The position numbers were made by a program, and so were the translations under genes. Positions 7,980 through 17,078 of a DNA stretch of 64,000 nt are shown here, one piece after another. Below the pieces are notes generated by a model. That model searched no databases and was not told where the DNA came from. It worked only from the letters and a program-made list of their open reading frames with translations. This DNA comes from HGM10766 sp900757295 (lineage in GTDB: Bacteria; Bacillota_I; Bacilli_A; RF39; UBA660): NCBI GenBank assembly GCA_025992315.1, contig DAJPHG010000001.1, positions 868,001-932,000 of the forward strand, read 5' to 3'. Each line of letters starts with the position of its first letter. The first letter of the stretch is position 1.

Positions 7980-9404
7980 ATGACAGAAGAAAGAAGATAT
8001 GGTATTAATTGGGTGGATTTAATTATCAAAATAATACTTTTAATATTATTTGTACTATTAATTTGTTGGTTATTTCCAATGCCTAAATTAGATACTTTTT
8101 ATGATAAAGTCTTTAATGAAAATATTCAAACAATGAAAAGTGCTGCAAGAGATTATTATACTAAAAATAATTTACCAAGTGCTATTGGTGAAACAAAAAG
8201 CATGACTTTAAAACAATTGTTGGATAATAAATTGATTTTGGAATTTACAGACAAAAATGGAAATACGTGTGATACTACAAATAGTTATGTTCAAGTTACT
8301 AAAACTTTAGATAGTGAATATGCTTTAAAAGTTCAATTAACTTGTGGAGATGAATCTGATTATATAATTGATACTATTGGATGCAATGGTACTTGCTTAT
8401 TATCTGATGTAAATAAAGATGCTCAAACAACAACTACTAAAAAAGATGATGATGATTATTCAACACCATCAACAACATCTAAATCAAATTATAAAACAAC
8501 ATCTGGTGGGATATCTAATGTTTATTATCCATTAGGTGGTGGTTCTTCATCTAAATCAACTACAACAAAATCAACTACAACAACATTTATTAAAAATCAT
8601 ACATCTAGTGGTGATACAACTAATAATAACAATAATAATTCTAATAAGACATTATATTACCAACATGCTAAAATTGAAAAAGATTATGGTGATTGGATTC
8701 AAGGAAACAGATCAGGTAATAATATAGAAAATAAAACTGAAAGAATAAATTATTATCGTTATTATAAACAATCAACTGAAACTTCAGTTTATCGTACTTC
8801 AACTTGGGTTGAAAGAAGCGATGCTTACAATGGTAAAACTTACACATATGAATTACAATTAACAGATATTCCATCATCTGTAAGTTCAGTTTATTTAGTT
8901 ACAAAAAGATACTTTAATTCAAGTGATTATCAAGCATATTTAAATTCTCGTAATTCAAATATATATATGACTGGTAATGATATGTTAAGCAACTCTTCAA
9001 ATAATAGTGCTGCTGCATTTAAAAATAGTGCATTCAAGAGTAATAACTTTACATATTCATTTAGTTCTCCATATAAAACAAATGGTGTATGGCGTATAAG
9101 GATTACTGTTAGAATTAAAAATACTTATGGAGTTTCTACATATTATGATAATTCTTTAAATAGAGACATCTATTTTGCTCCAATCTATTTTAAAGTTCAA
9201 TATAGTAATGGAAGCTCTAGATCAGTAGTTGATACACTTTCTAATTCTTATAAATATAGTGGATATGAAAGAGAATTTGATCATACTCAAACAATCAAGT
9301 ATTACAGATATATAACTGAATATGTTGATTATAATCAAACTAAATGGTCTACATCAAGATATTTAAATGGTTATAAATTTACTGGTAATACTCAATATAG
9401 ATAA
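7980..9404 (+). CDS. Membrane-anchored Thr/Ser-rich extracellular protein
   Basis: The protein has a short cytoplasmic start, one membrane helix (about residues 15-35) and a pseudopilin-like segment (MKSAARDYYTKNNLP, then MTLKQLLDN). This segment contains paired cysteines (NTCDT, QLTCGDE, IGCNGTC). A low-complexity Thr/Ser/Lys/Asn linker (about 140-220) and a tyrosine-rich beta-type region follow. YYRYYK and KYYRYITEY mark two similar C-terminal stretches. The start at 7980 has GGAGG and GAGGT upstream. It is probably a surface protein of unknown role; the pseudopilin comparison rests on pattern only. Confidence 0.6.
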   Translation: MTEERRYGINWVDLIIKIILLILFVLLICWLFPMPKLDTFYDKVFNENIQTMKSAARDYYTKNNLPSAIGETKSMTLKQLLDNKLILEFTDKNGNTCDTTNSYVQVTKTLDSEYALKVQLTCGDESDYIIDTIGCNGTCLLSDVNKDAQTTTTKKDDDDYSTPSTTSKSNYKTTSGGISNVYYPLGGGSSSKSTTTKSTTTTFIKNHTSSGDTTNNNNNNSNKTLYYQHAKIEKDYGDWIQGNRSGNNIENKTERINYYRYYKQSTETSVYRTSTWVERSDAYNGKTYTYELQLTDIPSSVSSVYLVTKRYFNSSDYQAYLNSRNSNIYMTGNDMLSNSSNNSAAAFKNSAFKSNNFTYSFSSPYKTNGVWRIRITVRIKNTYGVSTYYDNSLNRDIYFAPIYFKVQYSNGSSRSVVDTLSNSYKYSGYEREFDHTQTIKYYRYITEYVDYNQTKWSTSRYLNGYKFTGNTQYR

Positions 9405-9430
9405 ATCGGAAATATTTTCCGATTTTATTT
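9404..9430 (+). terminator. Terminator after the surface protein gene
   Basis: AATCGGAAA and TTTCCGATT form the stem, followed by TTATTTT. It overlaps the stop codon. Confidence 0.7.
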
Positions 9431-9487
9431 TGTATAATTATAATGAAAAACTATATAAATTATGGTATATTATAGAAGGTGGATATT

Positions 9488-9985
9488 ATGACAAAAAAAG
9501 AAAAAAGGGAAGTAGAATTTAACAATATAATTAGTAATATCAAAAATGATCCTGAATTTCAAAAAAGAAAGAAATTTCGTCATCATGGGAAGATTACTGT
9601 ATATGAACATTGTTTAAAAGTTTCAAAAAAATCATACGATATTGCTAAAACTTTACATTTAGATTATAAAAGCGCTGCTATAGCTGGTTTATTACATGAT
9701 TTTTATGAAAAACCATGGCAAGAAGATAAAGAAAAACATAAATTTTTTGAACAACATGGATTTACTCATGCTAAAAATTCATTGAATAACTGTCATAAGT
9801 ATTTTAATCAGTATTTAAACGTTGAAATAGAAGATGCTATTTTAAGACACATGTTTCCTTTAAATATCAAGCCACCTAAGTATAAAATTGGATGGGTAGT
9901 AACTTTAGCAGATAAAATGGTTTCAATGGAAGTATTTAAATATCCTAAAATGTTATTGCTATTATTAGGCATTAGAATAAGATAG
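9488..9985 (+). CDS. HD-domain phosphohydrolase
   Basis: HD proteins are metal-dependent phosphohydrolases, often acting on nucleotides. The motifs are visible: YEHCLKVS (first His), AGLLHDFYEKPW (HD doublet), TLADKMVSMEVF (final Asp). The length of 165 aa fits a single-domain HD hydrolase. ATG 9488 has AGAAGGTGG upstream; the GTG at 9479 lies inside that site and is rejected. Substrate unknown. The following membrane protein gene begins 11 bases downstream. Confidence 0.8.
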   Translation: MTKKEKREVEFNNIISNIKNDPEFQKRKKFRHHGKITVYEHCLKVSKKSYDIAKTLHLDYKSAAIAGLLHDFYEKPWQEDKEKHKFFEQHGFTHAKNSLNNCHKYFNQYLNVEIEDAILRHMFPLNIKPPKYKIGWVVTLADKMVSMEVFKYPKMLLLLLGIRIR

Positions 9986-9996
9986 GAAGTTGCAGT

Positions 9997-10737
9997 ATGA
10001 TATTCAAAATATATTTTTTAACATTTATTATTTATTCTTTTGTAGGCTGGATTATGGAAACGTTGTTCTGCTTTTTTGTAACAAAGAAAATGGTAAATAG
10101 AGGATTTTTAATTGGACCGATATGTCCTATTTATGGTGTAGGCTGTATGTTATTAATCTTTTTATTAAATAAGTATATTAATCAACCAATTGCTTTATTT
10201 GCATTATCTATTATTGTTTGTTCTATTTTAGAATATTTTACTAGTTATATAATGGAAAAATTATTTAAAGTTAGATGGTGGGATTATTCTGATAAAAAGT
10301 TTAATATTAATGGGAGAATATGTTTAGAAACTATGGTTCCTTTTGGGATTTTAGGAACATTAATAGTTTGCTATATTAATCCATTCTTAAATAATTTGTT
10401 AATGCAATGTAATGGCTCTGTTATAAATTGGTTCTTTTATATAGTATTTATATTATTTATAGAAGACTTAATTATTTCTTTAAAAGTTGTTACAAATATT
10501 AAAGTGATAACTTCTAATGTTTTAAAAGATAATACAGAAGAGATTAATAATAAATTTAAAGATGTATTAATGAGTAAAATAAAAGCAATAAAAGGAAATA
10601 AAGATTCAGTAAATAAGAAAATTAAAAGCATTCTTACAAGTGAATCTTATTTTACAAAAAGGTTTGTAAATTCATTTCCAAAATTTAAAATAATGAATAA
10701 GATAAAAATTGAAAGGAAAAATAAAAATGTCAAATAA
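9997..10737 (+). CDS. CmpB/DUF1113-type membrane protein
   Basis: The signature of the putative ABC-transporter type IV (CmpB) family is present: FVGWIMETLFC, NRGFLIGPICPIYGVG, SILEYFTSYIMEKLFKVRWW followed by DYSDKKFNINGRICLE. About five to six membrane helices occupy residues 1-165, followed by a charged cytoplasmic tail. The function of this family is not established despite its name. Its stop lies within the next gene, an overlap of 11 bases, so the two are coupled. Confidence 0.75.
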   Translation: MIFKIYFLTFIIYSFVGWIMETLFCFFVTKKMVNRGFLIGPICPIYGVGCMLLIFLLNKYINQPIALFALSIIVCSILEYFTSYIMEKLFKVRWWDYSDKKFNINGRICLETMVPFGILGTLIVCYINPFLNNLLMQCNGSVINWFFYIVFILFIEDLIISLKVVTNIKVITSNVLKDNTEEINNKFKDVLMSKIKAIKGNKDSVNKKIKSILTSESYFTKRFVNSFPKFKIMNKIKIERKNKNVK

Positions 10738-11248
10738 ATTAGTACATGGAATAATTGGATTGTTTGGAGGTTTAACTTCAACTATTTTTGGTAAAGAAAT
10801 TATAGTGTTTATAATATCATTAATGCCAATTTTAGAATTAAGAGGAGGATTACTTGCAGCGTCTTTATTAGGCTTAGATCCACTTCCTAGTTATATTATT
10901 TCTATTATTGGTAATATTTTACCGATACCTTTAATATTATGGTTTATGAATTCAATATTAAATTGGATGAGAAAATGCAAATATAAAAAAATTAATAGCG
11001 TAGCTAAATGGCTTGATAAAAAAATTACTAAACATAAAGGTCAAATTGAAAAATATGGATTTTGGGGTTTAGTATTATTCGTTGGTATCCCATTACCAGG
11101 TACTGGTGCATGGACTGGGTGTTTAATAGCTTCAGTTTTAGAAATGGATAGAAAAAAATCTTTCTTAGCTGCTTTAATTGGAGTTGTAATGGCAAGTATT
11201 ATAATGATGCTTATATCTTTTGGCTTAATAAGAGGGATAATTGGCTAA
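10727..11248 (+). CDS. Small multidrug export family (COG2426) membrane protein
   Basis: The sequence FIISLMPILELRGGLLAASLLG and the later GLVLFVGIPLPGTGAWTGCLIA are the two characteristic half-motifs of the Sm_multidrug_ex family. Several membrane helices are visible, and the length (173 aa) is typical. The export function implied by the family name is weakly supported in general. ATG 10727 has GAAAGGA at a suitable distance; the in-frame TTG at 10709 is rejected. Confidence 0.78.
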   Translation: MSNKLVHGIIGLFGGLTSTIFGKEIIVFIISLMPILELRGGLLAASLLGLDPLPSYIISIIGNILPIPLILWFMNSILNWMRKCKYKKINSVAKWLDKKITKHKGQIEKYGFWGLVLFVGIPLPGTGAWTGCLIASVLEMDRKKSFLAALIGVVMASIIMMLISFGLIRGIIG

Positions 11249-11333
11249 ATGCAACTTGTAGTTTACAAAAAACAACTAAAAGTTGGTAGTTAAAAATATG
11301 GTTATAATTTATATTTTTGACTGAGGTGAGAAA

Positions 11334-12845
11334 ATGAAATTTGGAGAAAATCTACAAAAATTAAGAAAAGAAAATAAAATGTCACAAGAACAATTAGCAG
11401 AAAAACTAAATGTTTCTAGACAAGCAGTTAGTAAATGGGAGAGTAATCAATCATATCCGGAAACTGATAAGATTATTGCTATTGCAAAAATATTTAACTG
11501 TTCTATGGATGAATTAGTAAATTCATCATTAGAAAAAAAGATTCAACCTATACAAGAAAGAAAAACTTTTAACGAATATAAAGATGATATTTTAGACTTT
11601 ATTAAAAGATGTGTTTGTCGTTTAGGAAAAATGAATTCAAAAGAATTTATTCAATGTATATTATTTGTATTTTTAGTTATATTTTTATTATATGTATGCA
11701 AACTACCGGTTAATTATATTAAAGGATTAGGTGACAATTTATTTAATTTAATGCCTTATATAATAGGTGAGATATTTAAAGGCGTATGGACAATAATAAT
11801 TGATTTATCTTATTTAATTATTGCAGTTATAGCATTTGTATATATCTTTAAAATAAAATATTTAGATAACTTTGAAGAAGTAGAAGAAAATACGGTAAAG
11901 GAAGTTAATTCTGAAATGAAAAGCGAAAAAGATTATAAAGTAATTGATAATTATCATTCAATGAGTTTTTTAGAATTTTTGTCTAAATTAATTTTATATT
12001 TTATAAAATTTATTGCAGTTTTAATATCATTACCATTTATTTTCGGCTTAATATTTTTAATTTTTTGTTTGTTTATATCAATTGTATTCTTGTTTAAAAA
12101 AGTATTTTATTTTGGAATTTTCATAGCTCTTTTAGGCTCAACTAGCTTAAGTATTGTATTTATATATATATTATATAGCTTTGTTTTAAATAATAAAACT
12201 AATTTAAAGAAATTGTTTATTTGGTTAATCTCATCAATTGTAGTTTTAGGAATAGGTGGAGGTTTGGCCACATTAGAAATAGCAGATAGTTCTTATGTTG
12301 ATAAAGCACCTTCAAGTTATAAACTAGTAAGCGATACTCATACATATGAAATGAATGAAAACTTATTAGATAATTTTTCACATTATAATATTATTTATCA
12401 AGAAGACAATACATTAACAGACAATGTAAAAATAAAAATAGAATATTACAAAGATTTCTTTGAATATAAGATTACATTAAATGGTAATAATCTTGAAATA
12501 TCTAGTAATAGTGATGATATGGTTATTTCTAAAATATCTAAAGCTTTAATTAAAGATTTACAAACAAAGGAGTATCATAATTATTCAAAATTATTTGATT
12601 ATACAGTAACAGTTATTACATCTAAAGAAAACATAGAAAAATTACAAGCTTCAGAATGCAATAATGAAAGAAGATTAGATGAAATTCAAATAGAAAACTA
12701 TGAAAATAAAATATCAGAATTGGAAGATAAAATAGATTCATTAAATGCAGAAAATGAAAATTTAAAAGATAGTTATGAAACTAGAATAGAAGATTATAAA
12801 GAAAAAATTCAAAATTACAAAGATAGCTTGTCTGAGTTAGAGTAA
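11334..12845 (+). CDS. XRE-family HTH protein with membrane region and C-terminal coiled coil
   Basis: Residues 1-70 are a clear XRE helix-turn-helix domain (LRKENKMSQEQLAEKLNVSR, AVSKWES, YPETDKI). Residues about 105-310 contain five or six hydrophobic segments. An extracytoplasmic-type domain (about 320-445) follows, and the last 60 residues form a glutamate-rich coiled coil (ISELEDKIDSLNAENENL). Linking a DNA-binding head to membrane helices suggests a one-component sensor of envelope state; the signal is unknown. GAGGTGA precedes the ATG, and a TATAAT lies at 11302-11307. Confidence 0.7.
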   Translation: MKFGENLQKLRKENKMSQEQLAEKLNVSRQAVSKWESNQSYPETDKIIAIAKIFNCSMDELVNSSLEKKIQPIQERKTFNEYKDDILDFIKRCVCRLGKMNSKEFIQCILFVFLVIFLLYVCKLPVNYIKGLGDNLFNLMPYIIGEIFKGVWTIIIDLSYLIIAVIAFVYIFKIKYLDNFEEVEENTVKEVNSEMKSEKDYKVIDNYHSMSFLEFLSKLILYFIKFIAVLISLPFIFGLIFLIFCLFISIVFLFKKVFYFGIFIALLGSTSLSIVFIYILYSFVLNNKTNLKKLFIWLISSIVVLGIGGGLATLEIADSSYVDKAPSSYKLVSDTHTYEMNENLLDNFSHYNIIYQEDNTLTDNVKIKIEYYKDFFEYKITLNGNNLEISSNSDDMVISKISKALIKDLQTKEYHNYSKLFDYTVTVITSKENIEKLQASECNNERRLDEIQIENYENKISELEDKIDSLNAENENLKDSYETRIEDYKEKIQNYKDSLSELE

Positions 12846-12869
12846 GATAACTAAAGTTATCTTTTTTTT
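12844..12869 (+). terminator. Terminator after the XRE membrane regulator
   Basis: AAGATAACT pairs with AGTTATCTT around an AA loop and is followed by a T-run. It overlaps the stop codon. Confidence 0.75.
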
Positions 12870-12908
12870 ATTAATTATGATAAAATAACAATAAGAAGGA
12901 TTGATGTT

Positions 12909-14111
12909 ATGAAGAAGAAAATAAAGATTATTGGTATTTGTTTAGCGAGTATAATATTAATAATTGGTATTGTTCAATTTATAAGAATTAAAACTGCTAA
13001 AGTTTATGTTAAATTAGTAGATGACTTAGATATAGAATTTGCTAGTAAGGTTAAAGTTAGTGATTTAATTTTAAAAATAAATGGTAAGATCTTAGATGAT
13101 TATTATATTGATACTACCAAATTAAAAGAAGAAACTATTGAATTTAAATATAAAAATGATGATAACATTAAAGTAAAATATAAATTTAATGTTAAAATAG
13201 TTGATAAGACTGCTCCTGTTGTATGGTTAGGTAATAGTTATACAATAAAAAAAGATAGTGATATAAATATTAAAGATAAAATATTATGCGGAGATAATTA
13301 TGATAGTAATCCTAATTGTGAAATAATAGGTGATTATGACATACATACTGCAGGAAGTTACCCTTTAACTTTTAAAGCTATTGATAGTAGTGGAAATGAA
13401 ACTATCAAAAAATTTAATTTAAATGTTTATGAGCCTATTGTTGTTGCTAATAATGAAAATACTGTTACTGAAACGGTTGAAGAGTTTACTGATTTTAATG
13501 AAATAATAAAAAATTATAAAAATAAAAATAATAAAATAGGAATAGATGTTTCTAAATGGCAAGGAGACATAGATTTTAAAAAAGTAAAACAAGCTGGTGC
13601 TGAATTTGTAATGATTAGAGTTGGGGGTACTAGAGGCAAGAATGGCGAATATTTTGTAGATGAAAAATTTAAAGAAAATATAACTAATGCTAAAAAAGCT
13701 GGTTTAAAAGTAGGCGTTTATTTTTATTCATATGCATTTTCTACAAAAGAAGCTAAAGAAAATGCTAAATGGGTATTAAAACAAATTAAGAAATATGATA
13801 TTGATCTGCCAATAGCTTTTGATTGGGAAGAATGGAATAATTTTAATGAGTATAATTTGAGCTTTTTTGGATTAACTTCGATGGCTGAAGAATTTATTGA
13901 TACTGTTCAAAAAGCAGGGTATAAAGGAATGATTTATTCAAGCAAAACTTACTTGGAAAACATTTGGCTAAGTACTGATTATGATATTTGGCTTGCTCAA
14001 TATAATACTAAAGTTACATATGATGGTAAGTATAAAATGTGGCAATTATGTCAAGATGGAAAAATAGATGGTATTTCTAAAAATGTTGACATAGATATTC
14101 TATATAAATAA
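12909..14111 (+). CDS. GH25 lysozyme-like muramidase with Ig-like domain, membrane-anchored
   Basis: GH25 enzymes cleave the MurNAc-GlcNAc bond of peptidoglycan. There is an N-terminal membrane anchor (residues about 5-25). An Ig-like DUF5011/Big_3-type domain follows (DKTAPVVW to GNETIKKFNLNVYEP, about 95-180). The catalytic domain runs from about 210 to the end. It has GIDVSKWQGDIDF (Asp), FVMIRVGGTRG, GVYFYSYAFS, PIAFDWEEW (catalytic acidic pair) and YDIWLAQY. Both expected acidic sites are kept. It is probably exported and acts on the cell's own wall or on competitors. AGAAGGATTGATGTT precedes the ATG. Confidence 0.88.
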   Translation: MKKKIKIIGICLASIILIIGIVQFIRIKTAKVYVKLVDDLDIEFASKVKVSDLILKINGKILDDYYIDTTKLKEETIEFKYKNDDNIKVKYKFNVKIVDKTAPVVWLGNSYTIKKDSDINIKDKILCGDNYDSNPNCEIIGDYDIHTAGSYPLTFKAIDSSGNETIKKFNLNVYEPIVVANNENTVTETVEEFTDFNEIIKNYKNKNNKIGIDVSKWQGDIDFKKVKQAGAEFVMIRVGGTRGKNGEYFVDEKFKENITNAKKAGLKVGVYFYSYAFSTKEAKENAKWVLKQIKKYDIDLPIAFDWEEWNNFNEYNLSFFGLTSMAEEFIDTVQKAGYKGMIYSSKTYLENIWLSTDYDIWLAQYNTKVTYDGKYKMWQLCQDGKIDGISKNVDIDILYK

Positions 14112-14113
14112 AT

Positions 14114-14136
14114 ACTAGTTTTAGCTAGTGTTTTTT
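14114..14136 (+). terminator. Terminator after the GH25 gene
   Basis: ACTAG pairs with CTAGT across a TTTTAG loop, and six T follow shortly after. Confidence 0.55.
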
Positions 14137-14168
14137 GTTATACTTAAAGCAGAAAGTTATGTGATAAT

Positions 14169-15101
14169 ATGAAAAATTTAAAAGTGGTTTTTATGGGAAC
14201 ACCTGAATTTGCTGTTGGTGTTTTAGATGCATTAATTAAAGAAACTGATGTTAGATTAGTTGTAAGTCAACCAGATAAAATGGTAGGACGAAAAAAAGAA
14301 TTAAAACCAACTCCGGTTAAATTAAAAGCATTAGAAAATAATATAGAAGTTTTTCAGCCAAATAAAATTAGAGAAGATTATCAGAGAATAGTTCAAATAA
14401 ATCCTGATATCATTATAACTTGTGCTTATGGTCAAATTATTCCTAAAGCTCTTTTAGAGTTGCCTAAATTAGGATGTATAAATGTGCATGCTTCTTTGTT
14501 ACCTAAACTTAGAGGTGGTGCTCCAATCCATAAATGTTTAATAGATGGTTATAGTAAAACAGGAATTACTATAATGTATATGGATGAAAAAATGGATAGT
14601 GGAGATATTATAAGTCAAGAAGAGTACGTTATAAAAGAAGATGATAACGTTGGTAAATTACATGATATTCTTTCTAATATAGGTGCTGAGTTACTTATTA
14701 AAACTTTACCAAGCATTATAAATAGAACAAATGAAAGAATTAAACAAAATGAAGCAGAAGTAACTTATGCTTATAATATTAAAAGAGATGAAGAACATCT
14801 TGATTTTACTAAAAATTGTATAGATATTTATAACCAGGTTAGAGGATTAAATCCTTGGCCTTTAGCAAATTTTTTATTAGATGATAAAGAAATAAAAGTG
14901 CTTAATTGTCATTATAAAATTAAAAATGTTAAAGAGAGATCTAAAATAATTGAAATAACAAAAGATAGTTTTGGTATAGCTTGTAATGATGGAATAATCT
15001 ATCTTGATGAAATTAAACCTTTTGGAAAAAAGGCAATGACCATAAAACAATATCTTAATGGAGTAGATAAAAATGCTTTGTTAAATAAAGATATTAAGTA
15101 G
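14169..15101 (+). CDS. fmt: Methionyl-tRNA formyltransferase
   Basis: Fmt formylates Met on the initiator tRNA. The N-terminal catalytic domain shows VVFMGTPEFAVGVL, the SQPDKMVGRKKEL loop and the catalytic segment INVHASLLPKLRGGAPIHK, with GITIMYMDEKMDSGDII. The C-terminal domain has RGLNPWPLA. At 310 aa it is normal. Its substrate tRNA-fMet is encoded at 2307. It heads a run of translation and signalling genes similar to the Bacillus fmt-rlmN-prpC-prkC order, although rsmB is absent between fmt and rlmN. Confidence 0.95.
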   Translation: MKNLKVVFMGTPEFAVGVLDALIKETDVRLVVSQPDKMVGRKKELKPTPVKLKALENNIEVFQPNKIREDYQRIVQINPDIIITCAYGQIIPKALLELPKLGCINVHASLLPKLRGGAPIHKCLIDGYSKTGITIMYMDEKMDSGDIISQEEYVIKEDDNVGKLHDILSNIGAELLIKTLPSIINRTNERIKQNEAEVTYAYNIKRDEEHLDFTKNCIDIYNQVRGLNPWPLANFLLDDKEIKVLNCHYKIKNVKERSKIIEITKDSFGIACNDGIIYLDEIKPFGKKAMTIKQYLNGVDKNALLNKDIK

Positions 15102-15110
15102 GTGATAAAA

Positions 15111-15770
15111 ATGGCAAAAAAAGAAAAATATAAGCAAACTACGGAAGAAGATTCATGGTTTATTAAAACCTGGAATACTCAAAGAGGTAGAGCTTCTTTA
15201 AAGCTAGGCATTTACGCGATATTTATAGTATTTATACTAATATTAATTATATTTAAGACTCCTAGACAAAAACAACAACAAGTAATAAATTATTCTTTAG
15301 ATAGCATTAAAGAAAAAGAAAGTAAAACTCAAAATATAGCTGAAAATAATTATCATTTTGAATATAATCTTGTAATAGATGGAAATAAAATAAAATATTA
15401 TGGCGATAAAAATAAAAATATTGAAGTTGGCTATAAAGAGGATTCAACAGGAATTATAAAATATTACAAAGAAAATGATTTGGTTTATAAAGTAGGATTG
15501 GATTCTAAAGATATAATAGATAATTTGTATTTAAATGTTAATGTGAATTATTTATCTTATTTTTATATAGATAGTTTAATTAAAGATTTAACACCTACTG
15601 TTATAGATAATAGTGAAGTATATCAAATAGATTCTAATTTAAAAATAACTTATGTGAAAGATAATAATGCTATAACTAATATCATTGTTAATGATAGTTA
15701 TAATACTTACGATTTAAAATATACTAAAATCAATAAAATACCTACTATAGGTGAGACATATGAATACTAA
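15111..15770 (+). CDS. Single-span membrane protein of unknown function
   Basis: A 219-residue protein with a basic cytoplasmic start, one membrane helix (about residues 33-52, IYAIFIVFILILII) and a polar extracytoplasmic domain rich in N, D, K and Y. I recognise no family. AGGTGAT at 15100-15106 places the start at ATG 15111; the GTG at 15102 lies inside that site. It follows fmt by nine bases, and its own stop is 19 bases before the next small gene, suggesting cotranscription. Confidence 0.55.
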   Translation: MAKKEKYKQTTEEDSWFIKTWNTQRGRASLKLGIYAIFIVFILILIIFKTPRQKQQQVINYSLDSIKEKESKTQNIAENNYHFEYNLVIDGNKIKYYGDKNKNIEVGYKEDSTGIIKYYKENDLVYKVGLDSKDIIDNLYLNVNVNYLSYFYIDSLIKDLTPTVIDNSEVYQIDSNLKITYVKDNNAITNIIVNDSYNTYDLKYTKINKIPTIGETYEY

Positions 15771-15789
15771 ATTAGTTAAGAGGTAAAAA

Positions 15790-15978
15790 ATGAAAAAAGA
15801 AGATTTAAAAAAATTAAAAGCAAAATTATCATATTTAACAGAAGAAGAAAATTATTTAAGAGATTTATATTTAAGAGACTTAGCAGTTGGAAATGCTGAA
15901 GGACCATTATTAGGTTATTCTAGTTTGGATAAGCAATGGTTAAAATATTATAATTTAGATAATAAAATTAAAGTGTAA
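15790..15978 (+). CDS. Small 62-residue protein with LRDLYLRDLAxGxxxGP motif
   Basis: The protein is a short N-terminal coiled helix (KKEDLKKLKAKLSYLTEEE) followed by LRDLYLRDLAVG and GPLLGYSSLDKQWLKYY. I recall a similar segment at the N-terminus of some AMP-dependent acyl synthetases of gut Bacillota ('GPxTGYxSIDKPWLKYY'); this is memory, not a search. Here it stands alone: a terminator follows and no adenylation domain is nearby. AGAGGTAAAAA precedes the ATG. Confidence 0.55.
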   Translation: MKKEDLKKLKAKLSYLTEEENYLRDLYLRDLAVGNAEGPLLGYSSLDKQWLKYYNLDNKIKV

Positions 15979-15986
15979 TATAAATA

Positions 15987-16019
15987 AAATGGTAACTTAA
16001 GTGTTATCATTTTTATTTT
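15987..16019 (+). terminator. Terminator before rlmN
   Basis: AAATGGTAAC pairs with GTTATCATTT (one G-T pair) and is followed by TTATTTT. Confidence 0.65.
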
Positions 16020-16037
16020 AATAATATTTATTTATGG

Positions 16038-16043
16038 TATAAT
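16038..16043 (+). promoter_or_regulatory. -10 element of the rlmN promoter, very close to the start codon
   Basis: A consensus TATAAT ends 15 bases before the rlmN ATG at 16059. The mRNA leader would be only about ten bases and must include the AAGTGAT ribosome binding site. No clear -35 was found. Confidence 0.5.
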
Positions 16044-16058
16044 TAATAAGTGATGATT

Positions 16059-17078
16059 ATGAATAATATTTTTAACTATAAATTAAGTGATTTAGAAGAT
16101 TATTTTGGTGCTTTAGGAGAAAAAAAGTTTAAAGCAAGGCAGATATATGATTGGCTATATAAAAAACAAGTTTATGATTTTAAAGATATGACTAATATAA
16201 AAAAAGATTTAATAGATAAACTAGCTGAGGATTTTAATACTGATATGATAAAAATAGTAAAAAAACAAGAAGATAAGACAGCTAGTAAATATCTATTTAA
16301 ACTGTTTGATGATAACTACATTGAAGCTGTTTTAATGTATCATGATTATGGTATAAGTGTCTGTGTATCAAGTCAAGTTGGTTGTAATATGGGCTGTAAA
16401 TTTTGTGAAAGTGGCAGATTAAAAAAAGTCAGAAACTTAGAAACTTATGAAATGGTAGAACAAATATTACTAATAGAACAAGATATAAAACAACGTATCT
16501 CTTCGGTAGTTATTATGGGTATTGGTGAACCATTTGACAATTATAATAATGTTCTTAATTTTATCAAAATAATTAATAGTGATTTAGGCATTGCTATTGG
16601 TGCTAGACATATAACGGTATCTACTTGTGGTCTTATTCCTAAAATAAAAGAATTTAGTAATGAAAATATTCAAGTTAATCTTGCTGTTTCTTTACATGCT
16701 CCTAATAATGATTTAAGAAATAAAATTATGCCTATAAATAAAGCATATCCTCTAAATGATTTGATAGTAACTTTAAAAGAATATATTAAAAAAACTAATA
16801 GACGAGTAACTATAGAATATGTTATATTAGATAAGGTAAATGATAGTAGAGAAAATGCTTTAGAACTTGCTAATTTACTAAAAGGAATGAATGTTTATGT
16901 TAATTTAATTCCTTATAATGAAACAAATAATTTAGATTTTAAAAAAAGTGATCGAAGTAACATTTTAAAATTTTATGATACTTTAAAGAAACAAAAGATT
17001 AATGTGACTATAAGAAAAGAGTTTGGCGCTAATATTGATGGTGCATGTGGTCAATTAAGAAGCAAAGAGGTGGATTAA
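16059..17078 (+). CDS. rlmN: Dual-specificity 23S rRNA/tRNA adenine-C2 methyltransferase
   Basis: RlmN is a radical-SAM enzyme that methylates A2503 of 23S rRNA and A37 of some tRNAs. The cluster motif CNMGCKFC is at about residues 109-116. The N-terminal FKARQIYDWLYK accessory domain and GIGEPFDNYNN are present. The C-terminal cysteine that forms the methyl-carrier thioether pair is in GACGQLR. AAGTGAT places the start at ATG 16059, not at GTG 16050 or ATG 16053. The next gene begins immediately after the stop. Confidence 0.95.
   Translation: MNNIFNYKLSDLEDYFGALGEKKFKARQIYDWLYKKQVYDFKDMTNIKKDLIDKLAEDFNTDMIKIVKKQEDKTASKYLFKLFDDNYIEAVLMYHDYGISVCVSSQVGCNMGCKFCESGRLKKVRNLETYEMVEQILLIEQDIKQRISSVVIMGIGEPFDNYNNVLNFIKIINSDLGIAIGARHITVSTCGLIPKIKEFSNENIQVNLAVSLHAPNNDLRNKIMPINKAYPLNDLIVTLKEYIKKTNRRVTIEYVILDKVNDSRENALELANLLKGMNVYVNLIPYNETNNLDFKKSDRSNILKFYDTLKKQKINVTIRKEFGANIDGACGQLRSKEVD

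Noticed and set aside
8440..8650. Short tandem-like repeats in DNA
   Set aside because: They are Thr/Ser/Asn codon runs inside the linker of the surface protein, not an array with spacers.
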